DNA of 64,000 bases from Ditylenchus dipsaci (taxonomy: Eukaryota; Nematoda; Chromadorea; Rhabditida; Anguinidae): NCBI GenBank assembly GCA_004194705.1, contig SADC01000405.1, forward strand, positions 47,741 to 111,740, given 5' to 3'. The notes under the pieces are model-generated. The model was not told the DNA's origin and made no database searches. It was given only the letters and a program-made list of their open reading frames with translations. Positions 46,125 to 56,032 of the stretch are shown here, piece after piece (the first letter of the stretch is position 1; each line of letters begins with the position of its first letter). Position numbers and translations under genes: made by a program.

Positions 46125-47113
46125 ATGTCTTTTTTGGAGTCAATCGATGTGAAAAATATGAATCTCATTTATGGCTTTTTAGAGACTTTTTACAATGGTA
46201 GCAAAAAAAAGGCAACACCAAAGAAAAGTGGCGACAGATCGAATCGCCAGAAGTTAAATTCCAGTGATTTATCAAATGACCAAAAAGCTTTCTTGTGTGA
46301 GCTCGTCGGGGAAAAAGGCGTGCTTTGGGACTCGTCGCATCCGGAATACAAGTTGAATGGTCCGAGAATGTCCGCCTGGATTGCAATTAACAAAACCTTT
46401 ATGGAGACTTACGAAGATGTCGAGTTTGGAGGTAATAAATGGTCTAACGATGTAGTGTGAGGTCAATGAAGGCTAACTTTCAGTAACTGCGCTGAGAGAT
46501 GGCTGGACCAGCATCACAGATTCTCATCGGACCACGTCTAACAGAGTCAAAGGTAGCACTGGAGATGGAGCAAGTGACACAGAACCTAGTTGGCATCTTT
46601 GGAAGGCAACGTCATTTTTGAGAACCGTAAAGTCGTGCACAGATCTGACGTAAGTTATATACTTTCCGTAAGACACGATTTGAGGCCTTATTTATTAAAG
46701 TACAAGAGCAAGCAACGTTGGAGACCAGCCAGCGGCTGAGACAGCGCTGAAAATCGTGGGATTGTCGAAGCGCCAATCTTCTTCGCATTCTTCTGATGTC
46801 AGTTTTGCGAAAAAGGCAAGTCAGACGAGCAAATCGACCAGCTATTGTCTGCAATGGGCAAGAAAAAATGAAACCCTTTGGCGCTTGAATTGGAAGATCT
46901 TATGGAAACAGTGCTTCAGTATGCCGGAATTGAGAGTCTCAACCAATTCAAAAGTAAGGTTGAAAACGTCAAATTGTTTAAATTCACTATTATTATTTTA
47001 CAGAGCAGCTGCGAACTTTTATTGCTGACTGGGAGGATTATATCGCGCCTATGATGCAGAAACGTACTTCCGAACAGCCGGGAGAAGAAGAAAATGCCGA
47101 AGATCAATTTTAG
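46125..47113 (+). CDS. Harbinger MADF/Myb-like DNA-binding protein, split
   Basis: 46125-46440 encodes a basic leader (GSKKKATPKKSGDR) and then a MADF-type trihelix: FLCELVGEKGVLWDSSHPEY followed by AWIAINKTFMETYEDVEF. Downstream exons in the same orientation give WTSITDSHRTTSNR and GSTGDGASDTEPSWHLW (about 46500-46610), a pattern seen after the trihelix in Harbinger Myb-like proteins. A further exon to about 47113 ends in acidic SEQPGEEENAEDQF and TAG. In this superfamily the second ORF brings the nuclease to the terminal repeats. Frame breaks near 46450 and 46860 make function doubtful. The gene begins about 100 bases after the nuclease gene, same strand. Confidence 0.65.
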
Positions 47114-47214
47114 ATGCATTGTTGTGTTGATAGTGGGTTGAATAAAGCTATTATATTTCCTTTATTCGTCTGTTTCTGCCTCCACTGAATTTTTAGTGGA
47201 ATAAATAGGGCGAC

Positions 47215-47350
47215 GGTGAATTCATCCTCAGCCAATTCATCCTCGGTGAATTCATCCTCGGTGAATTCATCCTCTAGCGAATTCATTCTCCGGTGAATTC
47301 GTCCTCGGTGAATTCATCCTCTGGATGAATTCACCGAGGATGAATTCACC
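47215..47350. repeat. Minisatellite of TCGGTGAATTCATCC
   Basis: Eight or nine copies of a 15-18 base unit (tcggtgaattcatcc), the last two inverted (ggatgaattcaccgaggatg). It lies inside the Harbinger element at the left side of the nested MITE. Confidence 0.85.
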
Positions 47351-47354
47351 TAGA

Positions 47355-48190
47355 CATAGTTGCACGGAAAAAAATTTCGGCGCCGGGCGCCGGCACCGGC
47401 GCCGGCTTTTTTCAGAGTCGGCGCCGAGCGCCGGCGCCGGCGCCGGCGCCAGTGGGCGCCGACTTTGTCAGGGGCGCCGGCGCCGGGCGCCGTGTTTTCA
47501 CAAAATTGGCGCCGAGCGCACATAGTGGCGCATATCATTTCTCGGCGCCGGGCGCCGAAAAAGTGATTATTTCAAAAAATGTTTTTCGCAACAAAAAATT
47601 TTTGAATTTATTAATAAATATGTCGAAAAAGGGAAATTATGCATCAATCATTTCTTTGTTATACACCAACATTGTTTTGCTTTTTAACAGTAATGGTTTG
47701 TTGGACTTTTTCTCCCAGCTGTAAGCATTGAGGTGACACTGAATGATCCAGTACTCATGATCCAGTACCAGCAGGTGCGCAAGTAATAATACATGTTTGA
47801 GTGAAAGCACTGGCTTCCTTAATCAAATAGACTTTCAAAACAAAATTATAGAAAACAGCAGGAAATATTTTTTCGACTGAAGAGGAAAAATAGCAAGGAA
47901 AGCACAAAGATAACTATATGAAAAAGTTAAAAGCCTTTTTCAAAATTAGTGAATCATCTTACTTTCAGCAAAAATCAATAAATGGAGAGAAAAAAATAAG
48001 TTTAAAAAAAATGGTTACTGAACCAATAGCACTAAAATCGCTCGAAAAACGGGCGCCGGGCGCCGGCACCGGCGCCGGAATTTTTTAAAATCGGCGCCGA
48101 GCGCCGGCGCCGGCGCCGGCGCCCTTTTTTTCTGAAAATTTCCGGGCGCACACCGGCGCCGGCGCCGGCGCCGGCGCCCGTGCAACTATG
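47355..48190. mobile_element. hAT-type MITE nested in the Harbinger element
   Basis: 13-base perfect terminal repeats CATAGTTGCACGG / CCGTGCAACTATG are flanked by a perfect 8-bp duplication CACCTAGA (47347-47354 and 48191-48198), diagnostic of hAT elements. Each side continues into arrays of GGCGCCGGGCGCCGGCACC-like words (47380-47560 and 48050-48180), arranged as inverted repeats around an AT-rich centre. There is no transposase gene. Confidence 0.88.
48040..48180. repeat. GGCGCC array, right arm of the nested MITE
   Basis: Alternating ggcgccggcgcc and gggcgccggcacc words, nearly pure G+C, in a region otherwise above 65 percent A+T. The left arm equivalent is at 47380-47560. Confidence 0.8.
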
Positions 48191-49049
48191 CACCTAGAGC
48201 CAAATAAATAAGTGCACAAAATTTAAAATTATCCCTACGTGACCTTTCAAGGCACATCGTACTCACATCATAATTTACTTTTCTCACCCGGACTTACATT
48301 TGCCATGGACATCGCTGCTTTGACAGTTGATTAAATAAAGCTTTTTATGTCTTAATTCGACGTTCTAATATTCCATTTTTATTGCATGCACATACCTATT
48401 GCCGAAAACCACAAAATAAGCCACCTGAAATCAATGTTCCGGAACCCCTGTTCCGGCAGAACACTTTGACCGAAACACGTTCATGTTTCGCCGAAACACC
48501 GACCGAAACATTCTTGTTCCGGCAGAACATAAATGTTTCGGTTGGTGTTTCGGCGAAACACGTGTTCTGTTCCGGTGTTTCGGTGAAGTATGGGGAAGCT
48601 TTACTAAAACTATCGTAATACTTTTGCTTGATATTTTTTTTAAATTTTCAATGCTTTCTGTCAAATAAAAGTACCTATTTATGTGTAGGCATTTCTCAAA
48701 ATTTCTCAAGGAATCCGTACCACAAGCAGAATTTAAAAAATATCAATGACTAGTTAGGGGCTACAGAAAAATTCGGAACATGCCAAACCATCGCCCACAA
48801 AGATGCCTTTTACAAATATCAGACTTTTTTGTGACTCTAAAAATCACAGTTTTTGACACGTAACAATTACATTAGATCGAAATGAAAATTTTTAATTATT
48901 GAAATTAAAAAACACATAGTGCAAACCCACCCACTCTCGTGGTACTCTTACCCACTCCCCTGGTGCCCCTACTCACTCTCTCGGCAGACATACCCACTGT
49001 CCTGGCAGTAAAAACCACTATTTTAAAATGCCTACTCACTCTCCTGGCC

Positions 49050-49200
49050 AGTGATGTAACGGCACCGGGTGCCGCACCGGCACCGGCCGGTGCCGGTGCA
49101 GGTGCCGGTGCGGAAATTTGCGGGTCAGTGCCGGTGCGGGTGCCGGTGCCGCTGCGGGTGCCAATGCAGGCATTTTTCGGTCCGCACCGGCACCAGCAAG
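49050..49200. repeat. GGTGCCGGTGC array
   Basis: About fifteen copies of the words ggtgcc / ggcacc in both orientations (ccgcaccggcaccggccggt near 49070). It is a one-base-changed analogue of the GGCGCC array and sits 450 bases right of the Harbinger element. No flanking duplication recognised. Confidence 0.7.
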
Positions 49201-49689
49201 ATTAAATTTATATGTGATTTTTCATTAAGCGAGTAAAGGCGACTTTTTTTTTAAAATTATTTTGCCATTTTAACAACCGCTAAGTAATCTCTTCGCTTTT
49301 TTGATCTCTTGCTTGGCACCCTGAGGCCGGTCCCGAGGGGTGCCACTATAGCGAGGTTTGACTGTATAAAAAAATTCTACCCAAGTAGCGAATACCCCTG
49401 CCAAAAATTCCATATAAAACAAATATAAACCAGACCCCGGGAAAAATGCGTAAGACATTCCTTAATCCCAGCTTACATATACTGGCCTACCCTGAGCCCA
49501 AGTCCTAAGCCTAGAAAAGGATAGTTACAGCAATTTTAGAGTGGTCGAATTTTCGGGAGGGGTATTTGCTACTAGCTCCGAAAAATTTCGAAAGTTGGCT
49601 ATGGGTTTGACAATTGACAAAATGGTGTCTTTGGTTCGTCTAACAAAAAAGAATGCTCGGATAGGTACCGAACCCCATTTTTAAACGAT

Positions 49690-52335
49690 GAACATCTATT
49701 AAACCATTATTAATATGTAACTGTTGTGAATAGCACAGTTCTTATGCTAATTAGAACTAGGTGACGAATCGTCCAGTTTTATTGATAGGTGACGAACTGC
49801 CCCATTTTGGTGGGAGGTGACGAATTGTCCGGTTTTATTGGTAGGTGACGAATCGTCTTATTTTAATAGGAGGTGACGAATCGTCCCGAGTGACGAATCG
49901 GCCGAGGTGACGAATTGTCACGGACCGTGTGAAGGGGTAAGTGTAAATGTAAATGTAAGTGTTAATGTAAGTGTAAATGTAAGCGGTGTTCACAATACCA
50001 AAATATTTACACTTACATTTACACTTACAATTGTGATAAGGCCAGTACCGAACCCCAGCTAAGCTATTAAGCTTTTGAGTCTTTTTTGTTTTCTACTTTT
50101 TATTTGTAAAAGACCATCTATAGAGTATGTGATTTTCCAAATGTTCTACCTTGACATTCTACAAGCCATAACTTTGTGTAGAGATGACATATACCGTATT
50201 TCTCTATTAATCCCCCACTCTCTAATAATCCCCCACCCATAAACCCATAGAGTAGAGCGACTATCAGTTCGTGACGATTTTAATTCGTGACTATATCGGT
50301 TTGTAACCATTGATTTGTGACTACACCAATTCGTGATCATGTCAATTTATGAATATATTTTTTTGAATTCATAAAACATGAACTTAATTTTCTATTCAAA
50401 AAATTCACACGTCTAAGCTCGCACTGACCTACCCATCGTCTGAAGATACATCTCCAATGAGTGAGGTATTTTTCACGTTTTTTGATGCGCGAAGAGCCCT
50501 AACTTTTTTCTTGATTAGATTTTTTTTCTTTGGTACCATCTTGTGGCTTAGAACAATAACTACCAAATGCGCCATTGATTAAATAGATACTGTCGTGAAA
50601 ATGTGGATAAAAGGGAATGAATTCTCACTCGAATCCTCACTCGAATTCGCGCTCGAAACAAGTAAGGATCCGAGTGAGGGTTCATTCGATTTTATTCACA
50701 TTTTCCTAACAGTATCTATTGAATCAGAAGCGTATCTGGTAGCTCTGGATCTAAGCTACAATATGATACCAACAGAAAAAAGTTGGTACTCTTCCCGCCT
50801 TAAAGGCATGAAAAATTGCTCACTCATTGGTGCGGCTTGAGGGTCCGCCTGAGTCATAAAAATATGACAAAAATAAACGTAAAGAAACAAGGCATTTTTC
50901 ATATAGAGATTTTCCAATGCTGACAAATTTCTTTTCGCAGTAGGAGGGTGCTATACCCATAATTGACAAATTGGTGGATAGAAACCACTCGGTTTTGTCA
51001 ATAAAAGTCGAAGAAATTACATGTTTCGAGTGGGAATCATAGATCCGATCAACTTCCACCGGCTTGCACTAATTAATTATTGAGCTACTCAAACATTTAA
51101 TCACTACTTTGTTCTTCATAACTTTATGGTGGGAGAGCACCTAACAAATGTTATGGACCAGCGCCTTTCAAGTGATCACGAACCAACGAACCAAAACACA
51201 AATTGATATGGTCACAAAAAATTCAAACGAATTTTTTGTTGAAAAATAATCCCCCACTCTCTAATAATCCCCCACCCTAGAGAGGGGTTGAAAAAATAAT
51301 CCCCCATGGGGGTTTAATAGAGAAAATACGGTAACTAAATGATAAAAAAAATACAAGAAAGAACAGAATTTCACTATCATTTTGGCACTGAATGCAGAAA
51401 TATTTTATCGTTAAAACACAAAGGTCTGTGTTTGGTACCATCAGAAAGCTGAACTCTTGGCGGTCATTTTGGTGTATTATGATCAGTGGTGTAATATGAG
51501 CATCATGGCGCATTCTTCGAAAACTTGCGGGTATCCAGTTGTATTTCGACTATGTACAATTTGTTACCTTCCGGACCTTTTTTCACCTAGTTGATCCATC
51601 ATTGACGCAAAAAGGACCCGCACCATCGTGTTCAGCGTTAAATTCTGAATCTGAATCAGCAACTCTAACAACCGGCCGTTCTCGTGTTGAAAAATTTTGA
51701 AAAAATGACAAGAAAAACATATTAAACTAACTGAAAACATCAATTGTCTGCAGACACACAGAACAGCTCTAATACTATATAAGAGATTATTGATTTGCCA
51801 AGTCAAAAAGCCTCTCCCAAGCCAAGAATTTTGGCCGGCAGGATATAACCATAAAGGCCGACATCGGCCCGCCGAATATATTACTCCATAGATGGTCTTT
51901 TACAAATAAAAAGTAGAAAACAAAAAAGACTCAAAAGCTTAATAGCTTAGCTGGGGTTCGTACTGGCCTTATCACAATTGTAAGTGTAAATGTAAGTGTA
52001 AATATTTTTGGTATTGTGAACACCGCTTACATTTACACTTACATTAACACTTACATTTACATTTACACTTACCCCTTCACACGGTCCGTGACAATTCGTC
52101 ACCTCGGCCGATTCGTCACTCGGGACGATTCGTCACCTCCTATTAAAATAAGACGATTCGTCACCTACCAATAAAACCGGACAATTCGTCACCTCCACCA
52201 AAATGGGGCAGTTCGTCACCTATCAATAAAACTGGACGATTCGTCACCTAGTTCTAATTAGCATAAGAACTGTGCTATTCACAACAGTTACATATTAATA
52301 ATGGTTTAATAGATGTTCATCGTTTAAAAATTGTC
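49690..52335. mobile_element. Element with 440-base inverted arms and GACGAATCGTCC repeats
   Basis: Left arm 49690-50125 and right arm 51890-52335 are near-perfect complements (ttaaacgatgaacatctatt at one end against aatagatgttcatcgtttaa at the other). Each arm has five or six tandem aggtgacgaatcgtcc units spaced about 33 bases apart, then a run of taagtgtaaatg words, then a unique 100-base segment ending in aagaccatctat. The interior carries a nested Tigger-like element. A second family member surrounds the Tigger-like element at 56033. Confidence 0.8.
50194..51331. mobile_element. Tigger-like element nested between the 440-base arms
   Basis: ccgtatttctctattaatcc on the left and gggtttaatagagaaaatacgg-type end on the right, TA on both sides (50192-50193 and 51332-51333). 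The subterminal words are tctaataatcccccac. Within it lie ttcgtgacta words (50265-50350) and an unrecognised interior with short ORFs, for example 50595-50840 with a TSKDPSEGSFDFIHIFLTV stretch. No transposase core. Confidence 0.7.
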
Positions 52336-52397
52336 ACCTCGGGCTCTTATTTGGCAAAAATATAACAACAAAAACTAAACATCAAACAAATAACAAC

Positions 52398-52604
52398 TCA
52401 ATCATTGATCCAAATAAAGTTATAGGCTAATCCTCGAAGATATTCCATGAGGTCCAGGTCTTCTGGATTAGTTCTTGCATATTGCTGCACCTTCTTTAGA
52501 ATTCTGTCATCGGCGTCAGAGTAGTTCTTTTGTTTCTTTCCTGGGTGAAGTCCTGCCAAGTAATGTTCGCAGTGCATGTGGTGGAGCTGGATAATTCGCC
52601 CCAT
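52398..52604 (-). CDS. Orphan terminal exon, product unknown
   Basis: A minus-strand exon follows a good acceptor (ttaattag) and runs to a stop at 52398. The 68 residues (GRIIQLHHMHCEHYLAGL, then GKKQKNYSDADDRILKK, then EDLDLMEYLRGLAYNFIW) have the mixed composition of a real protein, with no low-complexity bias. It lies just outside the right arm of the element ending at 52335. Upstream exons should be at higher coordinates, but none was identified in the repeat-rich 52.6-59 kb interval. It could be a transposase C-terminus. No family recognised. Confidence 0.4.
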   Translation of the reverse strand: MGRIIQLHHMHCEHYLAGLHPGKKQKNYSDADDRILKKVQQYARTNPEDLDLMEYLRGLAYNFIWIND

Positions 52605-52647
52605 ACCTAATTAAGGACCTGGGCACTTGGCTAACTCATTTTCACGA

Positions 52648-52795
52648 TTAAAGGGGCATGCTCGTGCGTTAAGGCGCGAACAAGCAGTTTTTTCGAATTT
52701 TTTCGAATCCTCCCATTTTTCACTCGTTCTGCGTCAAATCTGATATAGATGACCTTATACTGCTTTTAAAAACTAGACAGAAAACTTCGGTACTT
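52648..52795. repeat. Truncated copy of the AAAGGGGCATG MITE
   Basis: Starts aaaggggcatgctcgtgcgt and runs in the same orientation as 54773-55007 until gacagaaaact, where it stops. The right end is absent. Confidence 0.7.
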
Positions 52796-53079
52796 AGGTG
52801 GAAGTGGTTAGAAAGTGGTACTTGGTAGTAGAGGAATACAGTTTCTAGGCAGTGGTATCTTAGTCATAGTACTCAGTTGGCAGTACCGAAGTTGTAATTT
52901 ACACCATTGAAACCAAGTGGTCGTCCACTTGGTGCGAATTTTTCTTTTACGTTTTTCACATTCCAAAACCTGTTTTCTGGACTAACTCAGACATGCTGAA
53001 TAGGGTTGGCCTCCTCTAAAACGCATGAATTTCAAAAGTGTGGACCGAGCAGTAACAAAACATTTCGTATCGGGACAAC

Positions 53080-53172
53080 TTTTGTGGGCGAATTTACCTG
53101 TGGGCGAATTTACCTGTGGGCGAATTTACCGTGGGCGAATTTACTGTGGGCGAATTTACTGTGGGCGAATTT
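53080..53172. repeat. Minisatellite of GTGGGCGAATTTACT
   Basis: Six copies of a 16-17 base unit gtgggcgaatttac(ctg), slightly variable in length. Confidence 0.85.
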
Positions 53173-53177
53173 ATTGT

Positions 53178-53418
53178 TTCCCTATTTCCTCTAATAGACG
53201 CCCTCCCCTTATTTAAAATCGTGTTTGTGGAAATGCGTTTTGACCTATTTTTTTAAGACTGCTAACAGGCAAGTCACTGCTCATTTTGTAGCCAGTGAGA
53301 TGAGCTACAAAATGAGTGGTGACTTGCTAAAGAGAAGTCTTCAAAAAACAAGTCGAAAACACAATGCCAAGAACACGATTTTGGATAGGGCGGGGGCTAC
53401 TATTAGAGGAAATACGTA
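53178..53418. repeat. Tigger-like MITE
   Basis: tttcctctaatagacgccct (53185) and tactattagaggaaatacgt (about 53399) are inverted ends. The inner word ctcattttgtagccagtgag pairs with a copy of itself. Missing the first bases on the left. Confidence 0.6.
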
Positions 53419-53929
53419 TCCTATATTCACATTTTACCCACTGTTTCTCTCGGAGGCGTTCTACCTGAATTAATTTTGGGTTATGTTAAGTTGTGGCCTA
53501 TCAAAAGTGTTCGAATTTCTTGACTCACGCTGTACTTTTTAAAATGGTTAGAAAATCAAAAAGAAAAAAGCGAGACAAAAAATTGCTGCGAAATTAAGAT
53601 AATTTTCTGCGAAATATCGTTATACCTTTTTTTATCTGACCTATACTGCCAACTTATTTTCTTGTTCCTGAAACGTAAACCGACGTCACTTCGTATCGTT
53701 TGTTGCTGATTTTCTGCCGATGATTACTGCATAAAGCAATTTTTTAAACCAACAAAATACCCTCTAAAATAGTACTTGACTCGATGTAGTTTTTGCTTTG
53801 AAATTCACTCATTCACAAGTATTCTAGCGATCCACTTCGAAAAATGTGCTTCGCAAATACATGAAGACATTCTTTGTATCTTTTACCACGTTTAGCACAC
53901 CAATTTATCGAAAAAAATTGATTCTGCGT

Positions 53930-54025
53930 TTATATAAAAGGGGGCTTATATTTTTAGGATACCCATTAGAGGGGGGCGGGGCTTATAATAGGAGGGGGCT
54001 TCTATTAGAGGAAATACGGTAGGTG
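53930..54025. repeat. Right half of a Tigger-like MITE
   Basis: ggggcttctattagaggaaatacgg-type end followed by TA, preceded by gggggcttata words. The left end was not located. Confidence 0.45.
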
Positions 54026-54095
54026 GAATCGAACTTGAAGGGTTTCAAAAAAAACAATATTTTGACTATAACTTATCGATTGATTTTAGTTGGAG

Positions 54096-54298
54096 ATGTG
54101 CGATTTTTCTAGAGCCACCCCTAACATCTACAACCCTATTCCAAATGAGTGCTACTCCAACACATTTGCTAATATCAACGGATTGCAAAGGTAGACTCTT
54201 ATACTTTTTTATCAAAAAAAAATTTTTTTTTTGGTTTTGTTAGGGAACAAAAGATTTATAGATTAAAAACATCTGTGACCACCACTACCAACCAATAA
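54096..54298 (+). CDS. Small two-exon gene, 49 codons, product unknown
   Basis: Exon 1, 54096-54190, starts at ATG (MCDFSRATPNIYNPIPNE) and ends at a donor gtagac. Exon 2, 54244-54298, follows a T-rich tract and ttgttag, keeps frame, and ends TAA inside tandem AATAAA signals. A T-rich tgattttag precedes the ATG by six bases, so a 5' UTR intron or trans-splice acceptor is possible. The peptide is polar with a Pro/Asn core (NIYNPIPNECYSNTF), a basic stretch (REQKIYRLK) and a Thr-rich end. There is no signal peptide or membrane segment. Clean splice sites, an in-frame join, and a polyadenylation signal at the stop support a real short gene. It could also be the last two exons of a longer one. 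Confidence 0.55.
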
Positions 54299-54529
54299 AT
54301 AAAGTTGCAACTTTTGATTGGTGTATACAAAGACTTGTTTTGGGAGACACTGCCAGACCCCTTTCATACTTAGCCTTATATCTGCTTTTCGCTAGTTTTT
54401 TTTAATTAGATCGATGTGGAAAATGAGGGGCTGTATAATGAAAATGATTGGAAACAGCCTTTCTTAAATAATTTTTGAGACATTTTTGGGAAATTATCTT
54501 TTTTTTCGCTTTTTAGCCATCAACTCTCC

Positions 54530-54640
54530 ATATAAGACTACCAGAGGGGTGGTCTTATACCGAGAGTTGACTGTATTAGAGAGTTAACAGTGAGTTGACT
54601 GTAATTCCCTGTTCATCGGTATAGTCTTGCATCGAGAGAG
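54530..54640. repeat. Tigger-like end cluster
   Basis: atcaactctccatataagac and ggtcttataccgagagttga, followed by gactgta words, form an inverted pair about 50 bases apart. Another gagagttaacagtgagttgactgta copy follows directly. Confidence 0.5.
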
Positions 54641-54772
54641 CAAGTATTGAGTTTAGGGTTCCTGGCTACTAGTATTCCAAAGACTACTTCTAGGTCAAGT
54701 AGTCTTATAAAGACTATTATTTGTGTCTTTTAAATACTACTTAAGTTAGATTTAGTAATTAAAAGACTACTT

Positions 54773-55007
54773 AAAGGGGCATGCCCGTGCGTTAAGGCGC
54801 GAACCAGCAGTTTTTTTCGAATTTTTTCGAATCCTCCCATTTTTCACTCGTTCTGCGTCAAATCTGATATAGATGACCTTATACTGCTTTTAAAAACTAG
54901 ACAGAAAACTTAAAAAATCTAGACGAGAATGAATGTAAAAATTTATCAAGAAAGAAAAGAATTGCTGGCTCGCGCCTTCCCCCATCGGGCACGATCATGC
55001 CCCTTTA
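54773..55007. repeat. MITE with AAAGGGGCATG ends
   Basis: aaaggggcatgcccgtgcgt (54773) and gggcacgatcatgccccttt (54987) are inverted. The interior is 200 bases without ORF. A truncated sister lies at 52648-52795. Confidence 0.75.
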
Positions 55008-55025
55008 ATGACCACTATTAATAGC

Positions 55026-55566
55026 TAGGGGACATTTTTCAAAAACGACACTTTTCTAAAACGACACTTTTCTAAACGACGTTTTTCCAAACGATATTTT
55101 CCAAAACGACACTTCTCCAAAACGACACTTTTCTAAACGACGTTTTTCCAAAGCGAAATATTTCCAAGGGTCTAAGATAGCCAAATTGATAGCTTTTGGT
55201 GGATTGATTAACGTTTCTGGTCAGGTCGAGATAAGCACTGCGGCTCAGAAGCGAAAGATCAAGGAATCAAAGAGGCTTTCGCAGCGTTCAATGCGGAGGA
55301 GATGGCAACAGCATGGCCCGGAATGGAAAAAATGTATAGGGTTTTTTGTATAATGCTAAATTTTAACAGGATTTGATAGCTGCTATTTCGAGAACTGTCG
55401 TTTTTAAGAATAGTCGGAACAATGGCAAAATGTCGTTTTGGAAACGTGTCGTTTTGAAAAAATGTCTTTAGAAAAATGTCGTCTGGAAAAAGGTCGTTTG
55501 GAAAAATGTCGTTTTGAAAAAAACTACATTTGAAAAGTGTCGTTTTTGAAAAATGTCCCCTAGCCC
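55026..55566. mobile_element. Element with CTAGGGGACATTTTTCAAAA ends and AAACGACACTTTTC arrays
   Basis: ctaggggacatttttcaaaa (55026) answers tttttgaaaaatgtccccta (55543). Beside each end are seven or more units of the words aaacgacacttttcc / ggaaaaatgtcgttt. The middle, 55195-55330, has unlike composition and one open stretch (KDQGIKEAFAAFNAEEMATA in plus frame) that may be a captured transposase or host exon piece. Confidence 0.7.
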
Positions 55567-56032
55567 TATTAATGACCCAATTAATGACCACCGAAATACT
55601 AGATGACTAATTCAGTCATTCACCACTGAATCTATATGACTAGTCGATACTAGATGGTTCGACCAGTCTTTCGCCCTTATACCTAATTAAGACCCTTGGT
55701 GTTCTACTACCTTTCATTTTACCTTATTCACCAATTACATAATACAATGTTCGATCAGTCTTTCAGCCGTGAACCTATACGACTGATTGATACTAGATGA
55801 TATCCACCAATGACAAAACGGTCCGTGACAATATTTCATTTATCCATTGAAAACGATAAGGAAATAAATTAGTGGAAATAATATTAACAGAGAGGAAAAT
55901 TAAAGACTAAGAATGGCAAAGAAAACTGAGATGATGAATGAATAACTTCATTAAGTTAGAAAAAACGATGGACGACGAGCATTTTAAAATGAATTTTGAA
56001 AATAGGTGACGAATCGTCCGGTTTTATTAATA

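Larger units (their letters stand above)
44815..48600 (+). mobile_element. PIF/Harbinger transposon with TTA target duplication
   Basis: Ends AGCTTCCCCCATACTTCACC and GGTGAAGTATGGGGAAGCT are inverted (one base differs in the C run) and flanked by TTA at 44812-44814 and 48601-48603. The TWA target is the hallmark of PIF/Harbinger. Next to both ends lie arrays of short palindromes such as gttccggcggaaca and tgtttcggcgaaaca (44840-44990 and 48430-48590), probably transposase-binding repeats. The element holds a nuclease gene and a MADF/Myb-like gene in the same orientation, plus a nested MITE of 836 bp. Confidence 0.9.

Noticed and set aside
47325..47566. Arg/Ala/Pro-rich ORFs in the GGCGCC array
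   Set aside because: All frames are open on both strands because the array lacks A and T; this is not coding evidence.
49920..50035. Telomeric repeat tract (taagtg/taaatg words)
   Set aside because: It is short, interstitial and present identically in both inverted arms, so it belongs to the transposon.
53006..53216. ORF encoding repeated WANLLWANLL
   Set aside because: Direct translation of the GTGGGCGAATTTACT minisatellite.
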